In this document: positions 1-7,774 of the stretch, piece by piece | How positions within the stretch are numbered: the stretch's first letter is position 1 | How the letters are laid out: every line of letters begins with the position of its first letter | Assembly: GCA_013151865.1 (NCBI GenBank) | Contig: JAADHN010000101.1 | Location: forward strand, 1-36,160 | Source of the DNA: Kiritimatiellota bacterium | GTDB taxonomy: Bacteria; Verrucomicrobiota; Lentisphaeria; Oligosphaerales; JAADHN01 | Reading direction: 5' to 3' | DNA length: 36,160 nucleotides | The notes under the pieces: generated by a model | What the model saw: the letters and a program-made list of their open reading frames with translations, nothing else | Database searches by the model: none | What the model was told of the DNA's origin: nothing | Made by a program: the position numbers and the translations under genes

Positions 1-283
1 CCCGAGTCTGGTTATCTTTGGTGGAGTTGGTGTCGAACGCATAGGGGTTTTCTCCAAACTGTTTGTCGGACCATTCTGGGGTCCGCCGGCCGCGGCCGGC
101 GGTGGAGGAGATGCAAGACGCGCCCGATCGCCGTGGGCCGGAAAAGTCCGGGAACTTGGCGCGCCACTCGACAAACCCGTTTGCCGGTCGTCTTCTTTCC
201 GGAAGGGCCGGGGCGAAAGTCGGCGACGTCCACGGCTGCCAGGGCCTCCGGCGATATTTCCGTCAAGATTCAGGATCGGACAT
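1..283 (-). pseudogene. Possible broken or frameshifted coding remnant at window edge
   Basis: Three short stretches on the minus strand look coding because their third codon positions are mostly G or C, but they lie in different frames. An ATG at 281-283 opens MSDPES and then stops. The next frame reads LTEISPEALAAVDVADFRPG and continues to GKKTTGKR. A third frame reads GFVEWRAKFPDFSG and continues to FGENPYAFDTNSTKDNQTR at the window edge. Joined, they could be one protein carrying two indels. An alternative is a new gene starting at the ATG at 40-42, which has GGAGA eight bases upstream, though that frame has poor GC3. The family is not recognised. This could equally be non-coding. Confidence 0.22.
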
Positions 284-313
284 CGCCGCTCATACGCCCG
301 CGTTCACACGGTT

Positions 314-2995
314 TCAACGCCGGCCCGGCGGTCCTCGCGACGGCGCCCTGGAGGCCGTGGGCCTGCTTGGGGCCAGAATCTTGACGGGCCGACTCGTGAT
401 ACGCCACTGCTTTCGGAAATCCGCGAACATCATCAAGTCGAAGTCGGTGCGTTCAAAAGGGCGTGTCTCGCGCGGGGCCGCGCCGAGGAGGTCCAGCCAT
501 GTCTGGCGGCGCAAGCTTGGGGAATCGCCGAACACCGGGGCGGCGGCCCCGAGGGTCAGTTGGAGAACACGGCCCAATACCTGTGTCCGCAGGCAAAAAT
601 CGAGGGGTGAAGCCAGGATCAGGACTTTTCGCGTCGTCGTGTGCTTGCCCGCCGTTTTCGTTGCTTGGGGTTTCTGGACCGAAGCGAGGAGTTCCGAGAA
701 ACTCGTGCCGCAGAACCATGCCCCGGTCGCCGGGCGGAGCAGCCAAGCTTTCTCGCCGTCGTGGATGAGCAGGTATTCGAGGGTGCGGTCTTTGGGCGAT
801 CGCGTCACGGCGGTCGCCATGCCCGCTTGGCGGCTCAGTCCCAGCAGTTGATACGCTTCGTTTTCCGTCAGCGGTTGCTGCTTGGCGAGGGGGCTCGGTG
901 GTCCGGACGGTAATGGCCGGGAGACGAAATCGAGAAGGGCCGGGACCGTCTCCAGCGCGTTGCGCCGAACCACGGTCCGAGCCCTGGACAAAGCGTGCCA
1001 CCGTGCCGCGTCGGCCTCACCGAAGTCCGCGACGGCCAGGTTTCGAGACAGCCCGGACTCTTTGCACATTCGGTAAAAGGCGGGTTCGGCCCCGGTCGCC
1101 GCGGAGGCGGTCAGCAAACGTTGTGCGCTGGCAACGGCGGTACGAGCGTCGCCGCGGCGCACGGCCATGAGCCATCGGACCGCGACGGCCCGGAGTTCGT
1201 TCCGGCCCAATTTCTGACTCAGTCGGTGGACGACGGCCGCACTCCAGCCGTGCAGTGCGTTCCGGGCCCTATCGAAAGCCCCCGTGCCCAGGCAGCAGAC
1301 ATAGAGGTTTCGGTATGCTGTCGGATCGAAAGGGTACAGAGCGACTTCCCGTTCGAAGAAGGCCAAGGCGTCGGCGTTGCGGCCCATCAAACCAAGGGTG
1401 AGGCCGATGTCTCGGTTCACATGTGCGAAATTCGGATCCATGCGGTACGCCTGCCGGAGTCGAGGCAAAGCGAGGCGCGGGTCGCGCAACTTGTTCACGG
1501 CCACGTCACCGGCCAGAAAATGGGTGCGAATGTTGTCCGGATCAAGGCGACTTGCCGCCCGATACGCCGCGAATGCGCCCGCGTAATCACGTTGCAGTTC
1601 GGACAGGTAGGCGTCGCGAAAAAGCCAACCCGTGCCCGCCGAGCGCACCCCCCAGAAAACTCCGGCCCCAATTGCGGCCGGGACGGCCAACGTGAACAGC
1701 CCACGCGCGAGGGGTCCGGCCGTTCCCGGCCGAAACCGTCGGTGCAGAAGCCGGCGCCACAACAACCCGAGACAGAGCAGGCCCAGGATCGAACTCGGAG
1801 ACTGGACCAGAGTCTTGTCGAACATGGCGCAGCCGACGACGACACTCGCCGTGAAGTGCAATCCGCCGTGAAACCGGTCGCGGGGACGGCGCAACAGCGG
1901 CAGGAAGGCAAGGGCGACCCATGTGAGGGCCAACGGCACGCCGAGCGTGGCCGCCAGGTTAAGCACCTCGTTGTGCGGGTGTTCGGTGACCGGCGCGACA
2001 TCCGGCCGCGCCCGTTGAGCAGGAGACTTGTAGAGTTCGTACGCCCGCCGGAAGTTGCCGGGGCCCACGCCGAGCAGCGGGTGGTCGAGAATCAGTCGAG
2101 CGGTTTGTTGCCACAGCGGCGGCCGGATGTCACGCCGCCACTGCTCCCGAAGCCAGTCGCCGGACAACCCGACGGCTGCGACCGCAATGGCCCCCACACC
2201 GAGGAGAAACAACAGTCGTCCGGGTTTGGAGAAACGCGGCAGCACCAGGAACGCCAGGACATAGGCGCCCAACACCAGCCATGCCGCACGCGAAGCGCAT
2301 TGCCAAAGCAACACGCCCACAAGCAGGCTGACTGCGACTGTGCCCAACATGGCGAGAATGGGAGCAAAACGGGCCGGGCGCCCTCGGTTTGGCGCCATGT
2401 ATTCGCCCAGCACGAGCAACGGCCAGGGAGACAACGCCAAAAGCAGAGCGGCCATCCAGTTCCGGTTTCCCGCCAGGCCGACGACCTCACTGCCGGCCGC
2501 GAATTGCCAGAGACCGTGTCCGGCCTGCACCGTCCAAAGTGCCGCCAGGACCCAGGCCATGCGCCGAGGCAGGAACGAGCGGGGACAGAGCGCGAAATAC
2601 GCCGGTATGAGGAAGAAAGAGGCGCTGAAAACGACCGAGTCCGCCCTGAAACTTCCGCCGCGAACGGCGCTCAGCCCGATCACGGCCAGGATCGTCGCCG
2701 AGCCCAACCTGGCCGCCGCATTCCAGTTGAAAGGCCGCCCCCGTACCGGGGGTTGAGCATGTCGCTGCAGGACAGGTGTGAGCGGGCAGAACAATAAGAA
2801 CGCGAGAGCAAGCAGTCCCAGCCAAATCTGGGTGGGGAGCGCCACGTGGAACAGTAGAGGGAAGCCGGTATGGACGGGACGAACGAGGGCCAGTGGAAAA
2901 GTCAGGAACAGACAGGTCGGCGGCAACAGTCGAATCGCGGCAAGCACACCGAGTCGCAGGAACGGAGGGGTCGAGCTGTGCTCGCTGGATGGCAT
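314..2995 (-). CDS. O-antigen ligase-like polytopic membrane protein with TPR repeats
   Basis: An 893-residue protein. The N-terminal 440 residues or so are a chain of hydrophobic membrane segments. Residues about 295-360 match the Wzy/WaaL-type O-antigen ligase core: a RLILDHPLLGVGPGNF loop, then EHPHNEVLNLAATLG. Such enzymes join or polymerise undecaprenyl-linked glycans on the periplasmic side of the inner membrane. Residues about 465-585 hold TPR-like helices (AYRAASRLDPDN, LRQAYRMDPNFA, FEREVALYPFDP). A further 300 residues of helical and then mixed sequence have no family I recognise. The ATG at 2993-2995 precedes the first membrane helix but has no clear Shine-Dalgarno. The gene lies 113 bp downstream of rpsT on the same strand. 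Whether it ligates O-antigen, polymerises exopolysaccharide or glycosylates pilins cannot be told. Confidence 0.8.
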   Translation of the reverse strand: MPSSEHSSTPPFLRLGVLAAIRLLPPTCLFLTFPLALVRPVHTGFPLLFHVALPTQIWLGLLALAFLLFCPLTPVLQRHAQPPVRGRPFNWNAAARLGSATILAVIGLSAVRGGSFRADSVVFSASFFLIPAYFALCPRSFLPRRMAWVLAALWTVQAGHGLWQFAAGSEVVGLAGNRNWMAALLLALSPWPLLVLGEYMAPNRGRPARFAPILAMLGTVAVSLLVGVLLWQCASRAAWLVLGAYVLAFLVLPRFSKPGRLLFLLGVGAIAVAAVGLSGDWLREQWRRDIRPPLWQQTARLILDHPLLGVGPGNFRRAYELYKSPAQRARPDVAPVTEHPHNEVLNLAATLGVPLALTWVALAFLPLLRRPRDRFHGGLHFTASVVVGCAMFDKTLVQSPSSILGLLCLGLLWRRLLHRRFRPGTAGPLARGLFTLAVPAAIGAGVFWGVRSAGTGWLFRDAYLSELQRDYAGAFAAYRAASRLDPDNIRTHFLAGDVAVNKLRDPRLALPRLRQAYRMDPNFAHVNRDIGLTLGLMGRNADALAFFEREVALYPFDPTAYRNLYVCCLGTGAFDRARNALHGWSAAVVHRLSQKLGRNELRAVAVRWLMAVRRGDARTAVASAQRLLTASAATGAEPAFYRMCKESGLSRNLAVADFGEADAARWHALSRARTVVRRNALETVPALLDFVSRPLPSGPPSPLAKQQPLTENEAYQLLGLSRQAGMATAVTRSPKDRTLEYLLIHDGEKAWLLRPATGAWFCGTSFSELLASVQKPQATKTAGKHTTTRKVLILASPLDFCLRTQVLGRVLQLTLGAAAPVFGDSPSLRRQTWLDLLGAAPRETRPFERTDFDLMMFADFRKQWRITSRPVKILAPSRPTASRAPSRGPPGRR

Positions 2996-3108
2996 GGCCC
3001 TGAACTCGGGACAGCGACAAGTGTCGGATCAGACAAATGGCATCCCTGATCGCCTTGGAATGAAATCGAGGCCCCGTGTGCTGCGGCTCAAGGGCCGGAA
3101 CGACGCCG

Positions 3109-3396
3109 CTACTCGTCTGTTGTCGCGGCCCCGGCCAGCGCCATTTGGAGCTTGGCCGCCAGGCGACTTTTCTTTCGGTCTGCTTTATTCCGATGAATCG
3201 CACCGCGCTTGGCGGCCTTATCCAAACGGGAGAAACAGACGTCCAACGCTTTTCGGGCCCCCTCGAGGTCATTCCCTTCGATCAGGGCGAGGAGTTGCTT
3301 CTGAGCCAGGCGGATGTCCCGCTTGCGGGCGCGGTTGCGTGCCCGGCGTTTCACGTTCTGGCGGAGTCTCTTTTTGGCGGAGGCAATATTCGGCAT
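3109..3396 (-). CDS. rpsT: 30S ribosomal protein S20
   Basis: A 95-residue, strongly basic protein starting MPNIASAKKRLRQNVKRR, the conserved N-terminus of bS20, which binds 16S rRNA in the body of the 30S subunit. It continues with the expected helices (ARKRDIRLAQKQLLALIEG) and the conserved segment GAIHRNKADRKKSRLA near the C-terminus. Length is normal for the family (about 85-95). The ATG at 3394-3396 is unambiguous because the initial MPNI is conserved. A promoter-like pair lies about 80 bp upstream. It stands between the helicase upstream and the membrane ligase-like gene downstream, all on the minus strand. Confidence 0.97.
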   Translation of the reverse strand: MPNIASAKKRLRQNVKRRARNRARKRDIRLAQKQLLALIEGNDLEGARKALDVCFSRLDKAAKRGAIHRNKADRKKSRLAAKLQMALAGAATTDE

Positions 3397-3473
3397 GTGT
3401 CCGGAGATCCCTCGACTTGCGACATGGAGAGCACAGGTCGCGTCAATGAACAGATCCTGAGAGCGAAAACCAT

Positions 3474-3503
3474 GTAATATTTACCGTGCAACAGAAAAAT
3501 CAA
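3474..3503 (-). promoter_or_regulatory. Candidate sigma70-type promoter for rpsT
   Basis: Reading the minus strand, TTGATT (3498-3503) is followed after 18 bases by TATTAC (3474-3479), in an AT-rich patch inside otherwise GC-rich DNA. The predicted leader to the rpsT ATG is about 70 nt. The boxes are moderate matches only. Confidence 0.4.
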
Positions 3504-3591
3504 ACACTTGCAGCAACTACTCCTGCGGGTGATCGATGCAGGGGAACCGGAATCACGACAATTGGGTCACAGCCGTCCGAGTCCGGTCGGA

Positions 3592-5532
3592 TCACTCGAC
3601 GGGGGCGTAAACGAGTTCCGTGGCAGGAAAGCCGCGGCTGCTTCGGCAGCAGGCGCGGACCGGCGCCGACAAGAAACGACTGGGCCTGCAGTCCGTGTAT
3701 GTCGAATGGCCGCGAACAAATGTTTCCCGGGCTGCCGGATAGGATAAGACCAACCGGTTGCGTGCCCGGGTCACGGCCACGTACAGGAGACGGCGTTCTT
3801 CTTCGATTTTCTTGGGGTCTCCGAGGGCCGGGCCGGCAGGGAGGGCGCCTTCAACCAAGTGAATGACGTACACCGTGTCCCACTCCCGTCCTTTGGCCGA
3901 GTGAATGGTGCTCAGCGTGAGGTAATCTCCGGGGGCTTGGTCCCGCGTGGCAAACACGGAGTCGTCGCCGACCAGGACTTCATCGAGAAACCTCTTTCTG
4001 TCCGGATAGCGCGCTGCGGCCAATCGAAGTTCACGCAGTCCCGCGATCCGTTGATCCGCCAGGGGATACAGCTCCGGCAGGAGCGGTTCGTAGAAATCGC
4101 AGATCACGCCCAATTCCAGGTCCGGCGAAGAGCCCTCCGTGGTCTGAAACAACTCCCGGATGGTTTCCACAAAGCCGGTGGCCGTTTCGACGCTCCGCAA
4201 GGGCCAGCGGACGGCGGACAAGGCCCCGACGGGCTCCGCACTCTCGATCAGCGTGCGAAAAATGCGCGCCGCAGTGGCGTCGCCCACACCCGGCAGGAGC
4301 TTGAGAATGCGTCGCCAAGCCGCCTCGTCGTGCGGGTTTTGTCGGCACCGAAGAAAAGCCAACACGTCTTTGATGTGTGCGGATTCCGCAAATCGCGGTC
4401 CCCCGAATTTCCGGTATGGGATTTGCTGTTCCTGGAGCGCCAGTTCGAGCCGGAACGAATGGAAGGCGCTGCGAAACAATACGGCCTGTTCGTGCAGCGG
4501 TGTGTCTTGTCGACGCCAGGCGCGAGCGACGTCCGCTGCCGTGCGCCGGGCTTCGTCGTGCGTGTCGTCGCAGCACCGGATTTCCGGCGGCTCCCCCCCG
4601 CGGCGATGCGTGAACAGCGTCTTGTCGAAACCTTCCGCCGCCTCTCGGATCAGGGCGTTGGCGGCGTCCAGGATGGGCTGAGTGCTCCGATAATTCTGCT
4701 CCAAGCTCAGCCGGACCGTGCCGGGGAAGCGGACGGTGAATTCAAGAATGTTGTCCACCGTCGCCCCTCGGAAGGCATAGATCGCCTGGGCATCGTCGCC
4801 GACGACCATGACGTTGCGATGGGACACGCACAGTTCCCCCAGTATCTCCGCCTGGAGGATGTTCGTATCTTGGTATTCGTCCACCATGACGTGGTCGAAC
4901 AGGTCGCGGCAGCGGTCCCCGTCCGCTCGGAGCAGGTCGCGCCACCGGACAAGCAGATCATCATAGTCCAGAGCGTTCGCCGCCCGTTTTCTGGCGGCGT
5001 ATTCGGTGTAGATCGCCGCCAGACCGTCGAGGACATCGCAAAAGCGTTCCACCGCCAGGGACATCACCGCTTCTTCGAGGCTGCACCGGCGGTTCACGGC
5101 ATAGGATTGAATGCGGGAGAGCATGCCCGGAGCCGGGAACGATTTGCGGGTGTCCTTGTTTGGGACGGACTGATGCAGGATAGCCCCGAGCAGATCACGG
5201 GAGTCGGCCTCGTCGAGCACGGTGAAATCGGCCCCAACCCCGATGCCGCCGCCGTAGGCGCGCAGCATTCGCGCCGCAGCGGCATGAAAGGTGCCGCACC
5301 AGGGGAGGATCGCCTTCCCATCGGTCAAACGCGCGACGCGTGTTTTCATTTCTTCGGCGGCGCGCCGGGTGAATGTGAGCAGCAAGAGCCGTGCGGGGAG
5401 GGCGCCGGCTTCGAGGAGCGCTGCGGTCCGGGCGGCGATCACGCGCGTTTTGCCCGTCCCGGCCCCTGCCACGACCAAAGTCGGACCGGTCAGGCGCGAG
5501 ACCACGGCACGTTGCTGAACATTCAACTTCAT
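3592..5532 (-). CDS. UvrD/Rep/PcrA-type superfamily 1A DNA helicase
   Basis: ATP-dependent 3'-5' DNA helicase of the UvrD/Rep/PcrA group, acting in repair or replication restart. Visible motifs in order: Q-motif LNVQQRAVV, Walker A GAGTGKT, Walker B VMVDEYQDTN, motif III GDDAQAIYAFRGA, motif IV LEQNYRST, motif V TIHSAKGREWDTVY and motif VI RRLLYVAVTRARNRL. The start chosen is the ATG at 5530-5532 (MKLNVQQRA), giving 646 residues, because family members begin just before the Q-motif. An in-frame ATG at 5593-5595 would add 21 residues, and neither start has a strong Shine-Dalgarno. Only about 50 residues follow motif VI, so the C-terminal extension of UvrD/PcrA (family about 720 residues) is missing or shortened. 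It is divergent from the prepilin gene at 5818. Confidence 0.93.
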   Translation of the reverse strand: MKLNVQQRAVVSRLTGPTLVVAGAGTGKTRVIAARTAALLEAGALPARLLLLTFTRRAAEEMKTRVARLTDGKAILPWCGTFHAAAARMLRAYGGGIGVGADFTVLDEADSRDLLGAILHQSVPNKDTRKSFPAPGMLSRIQSYAVNRRCSLEEAVMSLAVERFCDVLDGLAAIYTEYAARKRAANALDYDDLLVRWRDLLRADGDRCRDLFDHVMVDEYQDTNILQAEILGELCVSHRNVMVVGDDAQAIYAFRGATVDNILEFTVRFPGTVRLSLEQNYRSTQPILDAANALIREAAEGFDKTLFTHRRGGEPPEIRCCDDTHDEARRTAADVARAWRRQDTPLHEQAVLFRSAFHSFRLELALQEQQIPYRKFGGPRFAESAHIKDVLAFLRCRQNPHDEAAWRRILKLLPGVGDATAARIFRTLIESAEPVGALSAVRWPLRSVETATGFVETIRELFQTTEGSSPDLELGVICDFYEPLLPELYPLADQRIAGLRELRLAAARYPDRKRFLDEVLVGDDSVFATRDQAPGDYLTLSTIHSAKGREWDTVYVIHLVEGALPAGPALGDPKKIEEERRLLYVAVTRARNRLVLSYPAARETFVRGHSTYTDCRPSRFLSAPVRACCRSSRGFPATELVYAPVE

Positions 5533-5666
5533 CTGGACGGGTGTTTTCCCGGTCGAGTCCCGTGTGGTCCCGGGCGGCCGGTTGACCGCCGGCATGGGGA
5601 CACGGGCACGGAGGGTGTGGTTCGCCCCTCCCTCAGGGCGTTCCGCGGGTGAAAAACGCAGACAGA

Positions 5667-5695
5667 TTGCCAAACACTCGCAACAAGGCTACAAT
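5667..5695 (+). promoter_or_regulatory. Sigma70-type promoter of first prepilin-like gene
   Basis: TTGCCA (5667-5672) and TACAAT (5690-5695) are separated by exactly 17 bases. Each box matches the sigma70 consensus at five of six (-10) or four of six (-35) positions. Predicted transcription starts near 5702, giving a leader of about 115 nt that contains the structured region at 5715-5777. Confidence 0.7.
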
Positions 5696-5714
5696 ATAGA
5701 TGGTTGTTGCAGCC

Positions 5715-5777
5715 GGTGCGACTCCAACTGGGGGCGAGACGAGCTTGCCCCGCCGGAGGACCCGGGAGATGTCCGGG
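5715..5777 (+). promoter_or_regulatory. Structured leader, shared with second prepilin-like gene
   Basis: The leader holds GGTGCGAC (5715-5722), a hairpin with GGGGC (5731-5735) pairing GCCCC (5747-5751), and a second hairpin with CCCGG (5761-5765) pairing CCGGG (5773-5777) around the loop GAGATGT. The same three elements occur in the same order before the paralogue at 6840. It matches no riboswitch class I recognise. It may be a regulatory RNA or simply a duplicated 5' UTR. Confidence 0.45.
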
Positions 5778-5817
5778 AAGGTCTCGGGCAAACTCTGCAG
5801 AAGGGAGGAATGGGCCC

Positions 5818-6498
5818 ATGGAGACTCGACGAAACAAGGCATTCACACTGATTGAATTGCTGGTTGTGATCGCCATTATCGCGATCCTGGCGAGCATGTT
5901 GTTGCCTGCTTTGCAAAAAGCGCGCACGAAGGCGTTGCAGGCCAGTTGCGTCTCGAACCTGAAACAATTGAACCTCGGCATTGCAATGTATGCGGACGAT
6001 TTTGATGTTTATCCGGATTGGTACGGATGGAACGGCGGCGCCACGAACTCGGCGGCGTGGGCGTATACACGATGGTACCCGCGGATTCTGACCTATGTCA
6101 GCGATTACAAGTTGTTCCAGGATCCAGTGCTGCACAGTTGGAGTGCACATTGGCTGCCGCCGGCCAGTTGGCCGAACGACACCGCACATCGCGTCAATTA
6201 TGCCATAGGTCGCTGTGCCGCCTACAATCATTCTCGTTCCTACGCGCCGTCGGAGTATAAACAGCCGTCCATCTCCGTCATGGTCACGGATTGTGAACAC
6301 GTGGACGATTCCGGGAGTTGGGGGCGCATCGGGTGGGCCAACACATGCCGGGCCGCATGCGATCCTGTGCGCCGCGTGATCGGCAACACACGGCACAACG
6401 GGGGCAGCAACATCGGCTTTGCCGACGGCCACGTGAAGTGGTGGCGGGCTGAAGCCGTCCAAGGCGGTTGGGCCGTGACCATCAAGCCTGGACCGTAG
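5818..6498 (+). CDS. H-X9-DG family prepilin-like protein A
   Basis: A 226-residue protein with a short basic leader (METRRNKA), then [20 protein letters not shown], the class III/type II pseudopilin signature with Glu at +5 of the presumed mature protein. The hydrophobic helix would anchor it in the inner membrane. Near the C-terminus, [16 protein letters not shown] fits the prepilin-processing-associated H-X9-DG motif common in PVC bacteria. The family's role is not established; pseudopilus, secretion or surface functions are proposed. The residue before Phe is Ala, not the usual Gly. The ATG at 5818 has AAGGGAGGAA ending eight bases upstream. A close paralogue follows at 6840, and a terminator-like hairpin lies between them. 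Confidence 0.9.
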   Translation: METRRNKAFTLIELLVVIAIIAILASMLLPALQKARTKALQASCVSNLKQLNLGIAMYADDFDVYPDWYGWNGGATNSAAWAYTRWYPRILTYVSDYKLFQDPVLHSWSAHWLPPASWPNDTAHRVNYAIGRCAAYNHSRSYAPSEYKQPSISVMVTDCEHVDDSGSWGRIGWANTCRAACDPVRRVIGNTRHNGGSNIGFADGHVKWWRAEAVQGGWAVTIKPGP

Positions 6499-6558
6499 TC
6501 TGCTCTTGGCCGGCGGGCGTTTGTGTTGCCGGTGGACGACCGATGTCGGCGGCCTTCC

Positions 6559-6591
6559 GAGCAACGGCCGTTCGAAAACCGGCCGTTGCTC
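6559..6591 (+). terminator. Terminator-like hairpin between the two prepilin-like genes
   Basis: A perfect 12-bp inverted repeat: GAGCAACGGCCG (6559-6570) pairs with CGGCCGTTGCTC (6580-6591) around a nine-base loop. Only TT follows directly, so the U-tract is weak. It lies 61 bp after the first gene's stop and should reduce readthrough into the second. Confidence 0.6.
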
Positions 6592-6726
6592 TTGGCGCGA
6601 CCCTCCGAGGTGTTGCCCCGGACAACCGGCCGGGCTTTTCGAGTTGCATTCCGAGAGAAGTGCGGAACGAGGACGCCGGACTTTCCGTTCCGGGCGACAC
6701 TCGAGTCGAAAACCGCTTGCGGGGGC

Positions 6727-6798
6727 GGTGCGACCTGAAACCAGGGGCGAACCGATTTGCTCGCCCCCCCTGGATCTCAGACCGGGAGAGACGTCCGG
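6727..6798 (+). promoter_or_regulatory. Structured leader of second prepilin-like gene
   Basis: Same elements as the leader at 5715: GGTGCGAC (6727-6734), then a long hairpin in which CCAGGGGCGA (6741-6750) pairs with TCGCCCC...TGG (6761-6773, three extra C bulged), then CCGG (6782-6785) pairing CCGG (6795-6798) around GAGAGACGT. Distance from GGTGCGAC to the start codon is 113 bases here and 103 in the first copy. The loops differ while the stems stay paired. No convincing promoter was found just upstream. Confidence 0.45.
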
Positions 6799-6839
6799 CA
6801 AGGCCTGGGCCCTACGCAACCAACGGAAGGAAGTGCACC

Positions 6840-7520
6840 ATGGAGACTCGACGGAACAAACCATTCACCCTGATTGAACTGTTGGTTGTGATCGCCATTA
6901 TCGCGATCCTGGCGAGCATGTTGCTCCCGGCGCTCCAGAAGGCCCGCGCCAAGGCGTTGCAAGCCAGCTGCATGTCGAATCAGAAACAGCTCGGCCTGGC
7001 GGCCGCCATGTACGCGGGAGACAACGAACAACGCATACCGGCCGTACGTGTTTCACGGGACACCAGCGCCTGTGGCCGGAACGTCACGCCCTGGGTGTAT
7101 GTGCTGAAAGACTACGCCGGGGACGAGAAAGTCTACGTCGATCCGGCGCGCAATCCGCGGGGCAACTATTTCACGGCAGGTTGTATCGCCCCGGAGGCCA
7201 AAGGTTGTATCAAGTACACCGATTACGGTGTGAACTGCCGCGGACTCGGGGCCGACGGCGCCAAGTCCCTGGCGTCCATAAAACAGCCGTCGGGATTGAT
7301 CTGGATGGGCGCCGGGATTGGACGGATGTGGTGGCGTCCCCGCGATCAGAGCTGGCAGTATGGGCGTTGCGAAGCCGGATACCTCGAGGTCCACAACGGC
7401 GGCCAGAACGTGACTTTCTGCGATGGCCACGTGAAATGGTACACCTCCCGTTTCCTTTGCCGGGCGAGTGTGCCGCGGACCTACTTGCCGTGGGCCAATG
7501 CGGACACCTGGATGCCTTGA
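6840..7520 (+). CDS. H-X9-DG family prepilin-like protein B
   Basis: A 226-residue paralogue of the preceding protein. It starts [19 protein letters not shown] and carries [16 protein letters not shown] near the C-terminus, so it has the prepilin N-helix and the H-X9-DG motif. The first 55 or so residues are nearly identical to protein A, also at DNA level, while the middle is divergent. This is the usual pattern in this family. Pro occupies the position before Phe where prepilin peptidase normally needs Gly. The ATG at 6840-6842 has GGAAGGAAG (6825-6833) as Shine-Dalgarno. The internal region has several Cys ([19 protein letters not shown]) that could form disulfides after export. No gene is visible from 7521 to 7774. 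Confidence 0.9.
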   Translation: METRRNKPFTLIELLVVIAIIAILASMLLPALQKARAKALQASCMSNQKQLGLAAAMYAGDNEQRIPAVRVSRDTSACGRNVTPWVYVLKDYAGDEKVYVDPARNPRGNYFTAGCIAPEAKGCIKYTDYGVNCRGLGADGAKSLASIKQPSGLIWMGAGIGRMWWRPRDQSWQYGRCEAGYLEVHNGGQNVTFCDGHVKWYTSRFLCRASVPRTYLPWANADTWMP

Positions 7521-7774
7521 CGCCGCCTCTCCGGCCTGGAGCGCGGGCGAACTCTCAAGCCCTGCAGCATTCCTCGGATAATTCCGAACCGCATTGCAAC
7601 CCGAACAATTCATGGGCCGTCTGCCACGATGACGCTTCCCGCATATCTCCGAAGTATTGCCGTCGACCGAGCCGGTGTCTCAACACACTTCTGTCCGTCC
7701 TCCGACGCAAGAAGCTGAATCCATGCGAGCTGCGCCCTTCCTTCACGACGTTCACGCATAACCCGGGTTGAACC

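Noticed and set aside
995-2797. Long plus-strand open frame antisense to the ligase-like gene
   Set aside because: It lies opposite a gene with recognisable motifs, is rich in Arg, Gln and Pro, and shows no domain. GC-rich coding DNA commonly opens the antisense frame.
6775-6800. Cobalamin-riboswitch-like GGGAGA segment in the prepilin leader
   Set aside because: The B12 box and the upstream conserved core are absent, and the segment forms its own small hairpin.
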